Source of the DNA: Actinomycetes bacterium
Lineage (GTDB): Bacteria > Actinomycetota > Thermoleophilia > Solirubrobacterales > Solirubrobacteraceae
Assembly (NCBI GenBank): GCA_023404805.1
Contig: JAEYAL010000239.1
Coordinates: forward strand, 1-14,962
Reading direction: 5' to 3'
DNA: 14,962 nucleotides
The first letter of the stretch is position 1, and the number at the start of each line of letters is the position of its first letter. Below the pieces are notes generated by a model. It made no database searches. It was not told the origin of the DNA and worked only from the letters and a program-made list of their open reading frames with translations. The translations under genes were made by a program, and so were the position numbers. This document shows, one piece after another, positions 1-5,631 of this stretch.

Positions 1-46
1 CTCGAGGTGCGGCCGGGGCCCGCTGTGCAACTGCTTGCGGCGCCGC

Positions 47-358
47 TTACGCGGTGACGGCAGCCCCGCTCGTCACGATCTCGTGCGGAACGTACGTGAT
101 CGGGTTCTGGTAGGCGCCGTTCATCGACGCGCGGAAATCCACGGCTTCGTCGCCGTACCAGAACTTCTGGAAGTCCTGCTTATCGGCGAAGTCGACGGTC
201 AGCAGGAACTTGTAACGGTCGTCGGACGACCGGTACACGGCCCAGTGGTTCGCCCCGTACCGCGGCGCGATGCCAGCCAGCTGCTCAAGAGCGGCAGCGA
301 CGTCGTCGCCGCGCAGGCCGTTCGCGTAGAACGAGAGGTGGAACGAGTAGGCAGCCAT
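47..358 (-). CDS. Small conserved-looking protein of unknown function, downstream of ccr
   Basis: This 103-residue soluble protein has no signal peptide or membrane segment. It starts MAAYSFHLSFYANG and is rich in aromatic residues, with a central segment (HWAVYRSSDDRYKFLLTVDF) that looks like alternating beta strands. The size and strand pattern recall dimeric alpha-beta barrel (ABM-like) proteins, but no diagnostic motif is visible and I do not assign a family. Its ATG lies only 3 nt after the ccr stop codon, with a GAGGTC Shine-Dalgarno-like element inside the end of ccr, so the two are almost certainly co-transcribed and probably translationally coupled. The context suggests an accessory role to crotonyl-CoA carboxylation, which is inference. 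No clear terminator follows; only the palindrome GCGGCGCCGC sits just past the stop. Confidence 0.8.
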   Translation of the reverse strand: MAAYSFHLSFYANGLRGDDVAAALEQLAGIAPRYGANHWAVYRSSDDRYKFLLTVDFADKQDFQKFWYGDEAVDFRASMNGAYQNPITYVPHEIVTSGAAVTA

Positions 359-361
359 GGG

Positions 362-1618
362 TTAAGCCCCGACCTCAGCGTAGATCGCGCCCGGACCCTC
401 AGCGGTGCGGCCCTGGCCGGGCTCGGTCGCGCCGACGAGCACGGAGATCTTGCCGGAGTGCTTGTTCTCGTACATGAGCTGGTGGGCTTCGGCGCACTGG
501 TCGAACGGCAGCGTCTTCCAGAGGACCGGCTGGATCTTGCCTTCGACGATGAGGTCGTTGGCGAGCTTGCACTCCCACGCGTTGGCGAAGTGCGAGCCGA
601 CGATCTCCTTCTGCTTCATCCACAGGTAGCGGACGTCGAAGTCGAGGTTGAAGCCCGAGGTGGCGCCGCAGATGACGACCTTGCCGAACGGCTTGACCGC
701 GAGGACGGACGTCGGGAACGTGGCTTGGCCGACGTGCTCGAAGACGATGTCCGGAGCCTCGCCGAGGATCTCGGCGACCTTCTTGGAGAACGCCTTGGAC
801 TGCAGGAAGCGCTCCTTCTCGGCGGCGCCTTCCTCACCGCCCTTGCGCATCATCCCGTTGAAGTCGTTGCGGTTGATGTAGTCCTTGGCACCCAGGCGCT
901 TGATGAGCTCGCCCTTCTCGTCCGACGACACCACGCCGACGGACTCGCCGCCAGCCGCCTTGACGAGCTGCGTGGCGAAGACGCCGAGGCCGCCAGCGGC
1001 GCCCCAGATCAGCACCTTCTGGCCAGCCCGCAGGCCGCCGCGCGTCATGAGCATGCGGTACGCGGTGAAGTAGGTGAGGCCGTACGAGGCGGCCTCCTCC
1101 CACGACAGGCTCTCGGGCTTCTTGAGCAGCTGCTGCGCCTGCACGCGCGTGAACTGCGCGAAGGAGCCCCAGGTGGTCTCGTAGCCGTAGATCTGCTGCG
1201 ACGGCGCGGCCATCGGATCGAGACCGTGGACCTCGACGTCCTCGTAGGAGGCCTGGTTGCAGTGGACGATGACCTCGTCGCCGACCTTCCAGCGCGTGAC
1301 GCCGGGGCCGACCTTCCAGATGATGCCCGAGGCATCCGAACCACCGATGTGGTGGCCGAACTCGGGGTGGTTGCCGTAGCGGAAGATCGAGATCGGCTTG
1401 CCGAGCGAAGCCCAGACGTTGTTGAAGTTCACGCCTGCGGCCATGACGCGGACGACGACCTCGAAGGCGCCGGGCTCGGGGACCTCGACCTCCTCGAGCT
1501 GCATCGCGTCCTTGGGCTCACCCTCGCGCTCCTGGCGAATGACCCAAGCGGCCATGGTGCTAGGGAGCTGTCCGGGTTCGGTGTCGATCGTCGCGACGGT
1601 GCTGATGTCTACAGCCAC
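362..1618 (-). CDS. ccr: Crotonyl-CoA carboxylase/reductase (MDR superfamily)
   Basis: The protein has 418 residues (the family is usually about 420-450) and belongs to the medium-chain dehydrogenase/reductase superfamily. Known family members catalyse NADPH-dependent reductive carboxylation of crotonyl-CoA to ethylmalonyl-CoA, in the ethylmalonyl-CoA pathway or for polyketide extender units. The GroES-like domain fills roughly residues 20-195 and contains VNFNNVWA (63-70), the region holding the CO2-contacting Asn. GYETTWGSFAQF (145-156) follows. The nucleotide-binding domain carries IWGAAGGLGVF (204-214). FEHVGQATFP (293-302) and SHFANAWE (342-349) are typical of carboxylating members; His343 matches the catalytic His of Kitasatospora Ccr by my recollection of that alignment. 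Start: GTG at 1618, 6 nt after GAGGAAGGA. Simple acrylyl-CoA reductases are the alternative, but the retained Asn/Glu/His set argues for carboxylation. Other ethylmalonyl-CoA pathway genes are not in the window. Confidence 0.92.
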   Translation of the reverse strand: MAVDISTVATIDTEPGQLPSTMAAWVIRQEREGEPKDAMQLEEVEVPEPGAFEVVVRVMAAGVNFNNVWASLGKPISIFRYGNHPEFGHHIGGSDASGIIWKVGPGVTRWKVGDEVIVHCNQASYEDVEVHGLDPMAAPSQQIYGYETTWGSFAQFTRVQAQQLLKKPESLSWEEAASYGLTYFTAYRMLMTRGGLRAGQKVLIWGAAGGLGVFATQLVKAAGGESVGVVSSDEKGELIKRLGAKDYINRNDFNGMMRKGGEEGAAEKERFLQSKAFSKKVAEILGEAPDIVFEHVGQATFPTSVLAVKPFGKVVICGATSGFNLDFDVRYLWMKQKEIVGSHFANAWECKLANDLIVEGKIQPVLWKTLPFDQCAEAHQLMYENKHSGKISVLVGATEPGQGRTAEGPGAIYAEVGA

Positions 1619-1623
1619 GGCGG

Positions 1624-1632
1624 TCCTTCCTC
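1624..1632 (-). promoter_or_regulatory. Strong Shine-Dalgarno site of ccr
   Basis: On the minus strand GAGGAAGGA sits 5 nt before the GTG start of ccr and decides that start. Most other genes here lack such a site and look leaderless, so ccr stands out as conventionally initiated. Confidence 0.8.
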
Positions 1633-1694
1633 GAAAGATGACTGGGGTGGCGCCCGAGGGCGCAACAGCGGCGGTCGCGCGCTGGACGCGCGGA

Positions 1695-1723
1695 AGTGTA
1701 TCGCTGGGGCGCCGGCGCCGTCA
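1695..1723 (-). promoter_or_regulatory. Candidate promoter for ccr and its 103-aa partner
   Basis: On the minus strand TGACGG (1723-1718) and TACACT (1700-1695) are separated by 17 nt. They lie just downstream of the ygfZ stop and about 80 nt upstream of the ccr start. A transcript from here would have a leader of roughly 70 nt carrying the ccr Shine-Dalgarno site. The -35 match is weak, so this rests mostly on the hexamer, the spacing and the position in the only gap. Confidence 0.4.
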
Positions 1724-1740
1724 GGGCCAGCGCCGGCTGT

Positions 1741-2748
1741 TCATGAACAGCTGGCGGCCGCGCGCTCGTCACGCGCGAACGGGAGCGCCACGACCTCGGC
1801 GGTCTGGCCGCCGCATTCGACCGTCATGCCGGGCTCTGCCGCGTTGCGCAGCAGCGCCAAGGCGACCGTGCCGTACTTCGGCGAGACGGCGACGCGCCGG
1901 ACCACGCCGACCGCTTTCTCGCCCAGCAGGACGGTGCCGTCGCCGGATGGGACGTCGGCGAAGCGCAGTCCGCGCAGCGCCTTGTTCGGGTTGCCGCGGT
2001 AGAAGAGGCGGGCGACCGTCTCCTGTCCGACGTAACAGCCCTTGGTGAAAGAGACCGCGCGCTCGTTGAGCCCGGCCTCCTGCGGGATGGTGCGCTCGTC
2101 GAGCTCGACGCCGTACCGCGGGCGGCCCTTGCCGATCCGAGCGACCTCGTACTCGTCTTCGGTGATCGCGGTCGCGCCGCGCGCGATCAGCGTCGCGGTG
2201 ATCGCGGCGGTGTCCTCGGCGGCGCAGAGGATGTCGACGCCGTGCTCGGTGAGGATCGCGTGCGCCGCGACGCCGTCGACCGTGAACGGCGCGTTCTTGA
2301 ACTCGCAGTTCGAGAGGTCCTCGACGTGCGCGATCACGCGGGCGCGCGGGCCCACGAGCGAGAGCAGGCCGCGCTGGATCGTGCGCTTGTGCAGCTCGGC
2401 GTCGTGGCCGAGGACGCCGGCGCGGAGTATGTCGAAGAGCGCCTGCAGGCTGATCCGCTCGGTGTCGAGCTCGAAGGTGTCGGCGGTGCGGATGATCCGC
2501 ACGTCGCCGAGCATCGCGCCCTTGTTCGTCAGGAAGGCCGCGTACTGTCCGCACCCGGGCTCGATCTTGGTGACGTCGTTGGTGACCTGCCCGTTGAGGC
2601 ACTCGGCCGCAGCGTCGCCAGAAAGGGCGAGCTTGCCGCGGTCGGACCGGTCGAACAAGGCCGCCCCGCAGCGGAACGCGCGGTCGGCGGCGGGGGAGAC
2701 CCGGACGACGTCGATGGAGGCGACGGCTGGCTGCTGGTCGACGGCCAC
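1741..2748 (-). CDS. ygfZ: YgfZ/GcvT-type folate-binding protein
   Basis: The protein has 335 residues, the normal size for YgfZ-like members of the aminomethyltransferase (GcvT) fold. The diagnostic motif KGCYVGQE is at residues 236-243, with Cys238 the conserved cysteine. LNGQVTNDV (51-59) and the preceding FDRSDRGKLALSG match the N-terminal GcvT-like folate domain. In Escherichia coli YgfZ binds tetrahydrofolate, supports some iron-sulfur enzymes such as the tRNA thiotransferase MiaB, and is not itself an aminomethyltransferase. Such a helper would be relevant to the radical-SAM protein FbiC nearby, but no direct link is shown. Start: GTG at 2748, 7 nt after a TAGCCT hexamer, with no Shine-Dalgarno site, suggesting a leaderless mRNA. 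The gene appears to form a single-gene transcript. Confidence 0.9.
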   Translation of the reverse strand: MAVDQQPAVASIDVVRVSPAADRAFRCGAALFDRSDRGKLALSGDAAAECLNGQVTNDVTKIEPGCGQYAAFLTNKGAMLGDVRIIRTADTFELDTERISLQALFDILRAGVLGHDAELHKRTIQRGLLSLVGPRARVIAHVEDLSNCEFKNAPFTVDGVAAHAILTEHGVDILCAAEDTAAITATLIARGATAITEDEYEVARIGKGRPRYGVELDERTIPQEAGLNERAVSFTKGCYVGQETVARLFYRGNPNKALRGLRFADVPSGDGTVLLGEKAVGVVRRVAVSPKYGTVALALLRNAAEPGMTVECGGQTAEVVALPFARDERAAASCS

Positions 2749-2755
2749 GGGATGG

Positions 2756-2761
2756 AGGCTA
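2756..2761 (-). promoter_or_regulatory. Leaderless -10 element of ygfZ
   Basis: TAGCCT on the minus strand is followed by exactly 7 nt and the GTG start. The spacing puts the transcription start at the first base of the start codon. No convincing -35 element is seen. Confidence 0.5.
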
Positions 2762-2847
2762 GCCCCCTCGAGCGCGAGTGGATGTCTGGTTGGCCTATCT
2801 GGCCGTCAGTCCGCAGCGCCAGCGTGCGGCTGCCCGGCGTCGCACAG

Positions 2848-2878
2848 GCAGCGGGCGCGGCCCCTGCGCCGCCGCTGC
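2848..2878 (-). terminator. GC-rich hairpin directly after the OYE gene
   Basis: The arms GCAGCGG (2848-2854) and CCGCTGC (2872-2878) are perfectly complementary, and further inner pairing (GCGC with GCGC) is possible with a bulge. The stem abuts the stop codon of the oxidoreductase gene. There is no T-tract, so it may be a weak or factor-assisted terminator or an mRNA-protecting stem. Confidence 0.35.
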
Positions 2879-4132
2879 TCAGTAGCGCGGCGGGCGTTTG
2901 ATCGCGCGGACCAAGCCGCCGGTGAGCGACCCGACCGTGTACTCGGTGACCGTCAGCGCGTGCGGGCGGCCCGGCCGCGCCGGCTTGCCCGTCCCCAGGC
3001 GCCACATCTGCGTCGTGTGCCAGCCCAGCTCGGAGTAGTCGTTGGCCGCGCGGAAGCGCAGGTTGGGCTTCGGCGCCGTCGCCGCCTTCTCCGTCGACCC
3101 GTCGAGCAGCCCGCGTGCGACGTTCGCGTCGATGCAGGTGGGCCGGCCGAGGCCGATCAGGTCGATCGCCCCGCCGGCGAGCGCGGCGTTCATCGCCGAC
3201 GCCGAGCGCAGGCCGCCCGTGAGCATCAGCGGCATCCCCGCCCGCTCGCGCACCTTCTCGGCGTACTCCAGGAAGTACGCCTCCCGCTGGCGGGTGCTCT
3301 CGCGCACCGACTTGAGCGACCCGAGCAGCGCCGCGTGCTCGTAGGTGCCGCCGGAGATCTCGAGCAGGTCGAGCTGCTCAGCCGACAGCGCCTCCACGAC
3401 GCCCATCGACTCCTCCTCCGAGAACCCGCCGCGCTGGAAGTCGGCGGAGTTGAGCTTCACGCCGAGGCCGGCCTTCGGCCCGATCCGCTCGCGCACCGCG
3501 CGCACGACCTCCAGCAGGAAGCGCATCCGCCGCTCGGGGTCGCCGCCCCACTCATCGGTGCGCAGGTTCGTGATCGGCGACAGGAACTGGCTCGACAGGT
3601 AGCCGTGGGCGCTGTGGATCTGCACGCCGTCGAAGCCGGCGCGGACGACCGTCTCGGCGGTCGTCGCGAAGCGCTCGATGATCTCGTGGATCTCCGCGCC
3701 CGTGAGCGCGCGCGGGCTCGCGAACTGCCCGAACAGCTTGAGGTCGACCGGCGACGGCGCGACCGGCTTGGGCGACAGGTACCGCGGCGACTGGCGCCCC
3801 GGGTGGTTGAGCTGGACCCACGTCGCGTTGCCGCCGACCTTCGACGCGGCCGCCCACGACTGCAGCGCCGCGAAGTCCCGGTCATCCTCGACGACGACGT
3901 TGCGCGGCTCGCCCAGCGCGCGGCGGTCGACCATCACGTTGCCCGTGATGAGGAGCCCGAACCCGCCGAGGCTCCACTGGCGGTAGAGCGCGTCGAGCTT
4001 CTTCGTCGGCGCGTTGGAGAGATCGCCGAGCTGCTCGCTCAGGGCCGCCTTCACGAGCCGGTTCTTCAGCTGCGCTCCGCTGGGCAGCGCGAACGGCTGA
4101 TCGATGCTCGCGGACGCCGTCGTCTGAGTCAT
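2879..4132 (-). CDS. Old yellow enzyme family FMN oxidoreductase
   Basis: This is a 417-residue single-domain member of the NADH:flavin oxidoreductase/old yellow enzyme family (FMN-binding TIM barrel), lacking the C-terminal FeS and NAD domains of 2,4-dienoyl-CoA reductase-like members. Visible family features are WVQLNHPGRQSP for the early barrel strands, VQIHSAHGYLSSQFLSP with the two active-site histidines (HSAH), TDEWGG, the LTGG phosphate-binding segment and DLIGLGRP near the end. Such enzymes reduce activated C=C bonds using NAD(P)H; the substrate cannot be read from sequence. The frame opens at 4144 with two tandem ATGs, but I choose the ATG at 4132. A perfect TATGAT -10 hexamer lies 7 nt before it, so a transcript from there would lack the upstream codons. 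It is divergent from the 120-aa gene at 4228. Confidence 0.9.
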   Translation of the reverse strand: MTQTTASASIDQPFALPSGAQLKNRLVKAALSEQLGDLSNAPTKKLDALYRQWSLGGFGLLITGNVMVDRRALGEPRNVVVEDDRDFAALQSWAAASKVGGNATWVQLNHPGRQSPRYLSPKPVAPSPVDLKLFGQFASPRALTGAEIHEIIERFATTAETVVRAGFDGVQIHSAHGYLSSQFLSPITNLRTDEWGGDPERRMRFLLEVVRAVRERIGPKAGLGVKLNSADFQRGGFSEEESMGVVEALSAEQLDLLEISGGTYEHAALLGSLKSVRESTRQREAYFLEYAEKVRERAGMPLMLTGGLRSASAMNAALAGGAIDLIGLGRPTCIDANVARGLLDGSTEKAATAPKPNLRFRAANDYSELGWHTTQMWRLGTGKPARPGRPHALTVTEYTVGSLTGGLVRAIKRPPRY

Positions 4133-4139
4133 GACGGGC

Positions 4140-4145
4140 ATCATA
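4140..4145 (-). promoter_or_regulatory. Leaderless -10 element of the OYE gene
   Basis: TATGAT on the minus strand is followed by 7 nt and the ATG at 4132. It overlaps the two upstream in-frame ATGs, which argues against their use. This is the best -10 hexamer in the window. Confidence 0.55.
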
Positions 4146-4214
4146 GGCAGGTTTCACGACTGTAACCACCCCTTGTCCCACGATCGCGGCCGAGGTGCGC
4201 GCTGCGCCAGCCGG

Positions 4215-4220
4215 TACGCT
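4215..4220 (+). promoter_or_regulatory. Leaderless -10 element of the 120-aa gene
   Basis: TACGCT is followed by GGATCCC (7 nt) and ATG. There is no Shine-Dalgarno site. With the OYE -10 it forms a divergent promoter pair within 95 bp. Confidence 0.5.
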
Positions 4221-4227
4221 GGATCCC

Positions 4228-4590
4228 ATGGCGCTTGCGGACACCTTCCAGTCGATCGTGGACTCCCTCCCGGACGACTGGACGGACCTTCAGCTCGACT
4301 TCCGGCTCGCCGACGAGTCGCGCTACATCGAAGCAGCCACGCTGCTCGTGACCTGCAACGCCCAGCCGTACTCCAAGCACGACCAGCACTTCAAGCTGCT
4401 CGTCGCCCACCGCTTCGGCCACGCCGCTGCCGTCCCGGCCGTCCACGCGGCCCTCCGCCTCCTCGACGACGTCGCCATCGACGGCGTCCTCACGGTCACC
4501 GACGTGCGCACCGGCCGCGTCGAAGTGACGCCCACGTGGGGCCGCCCGGCGTCCGTTGTCGACGAGTTCCGCCGCATCCGCGCGCAGTAA
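4228..4590 (+). CDS. Uncharacterised 120-aa protein
   Basis: I do not recognise the family. The protein is 120 residues, acidic in its first third, soluble, with no signal peptide, membrane segment or metal motif. Predicted order: an N-terminal helix (ALADTFQSIVDSLPDDW), beta-rich segments (LQLDFRLAD, EAATLLVTCNAQ, FKLLVAHRFG), an Ala-rich helix (AVPAVHAALRLLDD) and two strands (GVLTVTDVRTGRVEVTPTW). This is a compact alpha/beta protein that could bind a ligand or partner. The ATG at 4228 is preferred over the in-frame ATG at 4195 because TACGCT lies 7 nt before it; the upstream codons would be outside the transcript. It is divergent from the OYE gene and about 180 nt upstream of the aquaporin, which has its own promoter candidate. 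Codon use is like its neighbours, which supports it being real. Confidence 0.75.
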   Translation: MALADTFQSIVDSLPDDWTDLQLDFRLADESRYIEAATLLVTCNAQPYSKHDQHFKLLVAHRFGHAAAVPAVHAALRLLDDVAIDGVLTVTDVRTGRVEVTPTWGRPASVVDEFRRIRAQ

Positions 4591-4707
4591 CGGCAACGCC
4601 CCGGAGCGCGCTGCCAGCAGGCCGCGGAGCGCCATCACACGGGCCAAACCGGCGACACCATTCGTGTGCCCGATGGCACGCTGGCGTCATCCGGCTGCCC
4701 ACCTGTT

Positions 4708-4762
4708 TAGGATCGCCACGCTATGGCTTCTTCTGCTCGCATCCCCTCCCAGTCCAAGGAGG
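4708..4762 (+). promoter_or_regulatory. Promoter hexamer and start-deciding Shine-Dalgarno site of the aquaporin gene
   Basis: TAGGAT (4708-4713) is a candidate -10 element lying 9 nt before an in-frame ATG at 4723. Further down, AAGGAGG (4756-4762) is a near-perfect Shine-Dalgarno sequence, 5 nt before GTG at 4768. A transcript starting near 4721 would carry a leader of about 47 nt to that GTG. I take the GTG as the main start. Confidence 0.55.
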
Positions 4763-4767
4763 CGTCC

Positions 4768-5520
4768 GTGGAGACTCGCGGCGCCAACGCGTACGTCGCT
4801 GAATTCGTCGGCACGCTGCTCCTGGTGTTCGCCATCGGCGCTGCCGCCTCGGCCAACAGCCAGGCAGGCCTCGGCTTCACGGACTTCGTGACCATCGGTC
4901 TCGTCCACGCCTTCGCGCTGACGGTCCTCATCGCCACGTTCGGCCGCTTCTCAGGCGGTCACTTCAACCCGGCAGTCACCATCGCCATCCTCGCGCTCCG
5001 CAAGATCAGCCCGGCCAACGCCATCGGCTACATCTTCGTGCAGCTCCTCGGCGCCATCGCCGCTGCCGGCCTCCTCGCCCTGGCGTTCGCCACCGACATC
5101 GAGACCATCGCCAACCTCGGCACCGCGAGCCTCACCAAGGAGCTCGTCACCGGTAAGGACGGCATGTGGGGCGGCTTCATCTTCGAGTTCATCGGCGTGT
5201 TCATCCTCGTCGGCGCCGTCGTCGCCACCGCTGTCGCTCCGGGCGGCGACCGCCGCTTCGCGCCGATCATCATCGGTACGGCCCTCGGCGTTGCCAACCT
5301 GATCGCCGCTCCGTTCACCGGTGGCGCGCTCAACCCGGCCCGCGCCTTCGGCCCGGCCCTGATCAGCAACTCCTTCGGTGGCACCGTCTCGTTCATCCTG
5401 GTCTACCTCGTCGCGCCGATCGTCGCCGGCCTGGTCATCGCCCTCCTCTACAACGTGCTCCTCGGCGACGAGAAGCACCGCGAGTCCTCACCCGTCGAGA
5501 CCTACTCCGACGAGTCCTAA
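4768..5520 (+). CDS. Aquaporin/glycerol-facilitator family (MIP) channel
   Basis: This 250-residue integral membrane protein of the major intrinsic protein family has six hydrophobic segments and two half-helices. The hallmark loops are SGGHFNPAVT (NPA at 67-69) and TGGALNPARAFGPA (NPA at 189-191), each facing the pore. The family moves water, glycerol or small neutral solutes passively. Aligned by eye to E. coli AqpZ, the selectivity-filter positions read Phe49, Asn177, Gly186 and Arg192, against Phe, His, Thr, Arg in AqpZ. The loss of His and gain of Gly suggest a wider pore than a strict water channel, but the substrate is unknown. The GTG start is chosen for the AAGGAGG site; the upstream ATG at 4723 would add 15 residues. 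The C-terminal tail is acidic and polar. The gene is monocistronic, ended by the hairpin at 5565. Confidence 0.93.
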   Translation: METRGANAYVAEFVGTLLLVFAIGAAASANSQAGLGFTDFVTIGLVHAFALTVLIATFGRFSGGHFNPAVTIAILALRKISPANAIGYIFVQLLGAIAAAGLLALAFATDIETIANLGTASLTKELVTGKDGMWGGFIFEFIGVFILVGAVVATAVAPGGDRRFAPIIIGTALGVANLIAAPFTGGALNPARAFGPALISNSFGGTVSFILVYLVAPIVAGLVIALLYNVLLGDEKHRESSPVETYSDES

Positions 5521-5564
5521 GAGACGCTCGCTACGCCAAGTAGCAACAAACGCACCAGTTCTCC

Positions 5565-5600
5565 GAAGGCCCCGGCGCAAGCTGGGGCCTTCGTCGTTTC
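5565..5600 (+). terminator. Intrinsic terminator after the aquaporin gene
   Basis: A 9-bp perfect stem GAAGGCCCC (5565-5573) / GGGGCCTTC (5584-5592) can extend by three inner pairs (one G-T) to a GCAA tetraloop, a stable GNRA type. The tail GTCGTTTC follows. It lies 44 nt after the aquaporin stop and before the fbiC promoter, separating the two units. Confidence 0.85.
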
Positions 5601-5617
5601 AGGACCGGGTCGGCCCC

Positions 5618-5623
5618 TAGACT
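5618..5623 (+). promoter_or_regulatory. Leaderless -10 element of fbiC
   Basis: TAGACT is followed by 8 nt and the ATG of fbiC, with no Shine-Dalgarno site between. It lies 17 nt after the aquaporin terminator. Confidence 0.5.
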
Positions 5624-5631
5624 GCGCCGCG

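Noticed and set aside
35..2002. Very long plus-strand open frame opposite the small protein, ccr and ygfZ
   Set aside because: It is antisense to three well-recognised minus-strand genes, has a composition of Arg/Asp/Val/Leu repeats typical of the reverse frame of GC-rich codons, and shows no motif.
2042..4165. Long plus-strand open frame (707 codons) opposite ygfZ and the OYE gene
   Set aside because: It lies antisense to recognised enzymes, with Arg-rich low-complexity translation; a GC-rich artefact.
4664..4681. Hairpin GTGCC-CGAT-GGCAC upstream of the aquaporin gene as a terminator
   Set aside because: Only five perfect pairs and no T-tract; it is at most a weak operator-like palindrome.
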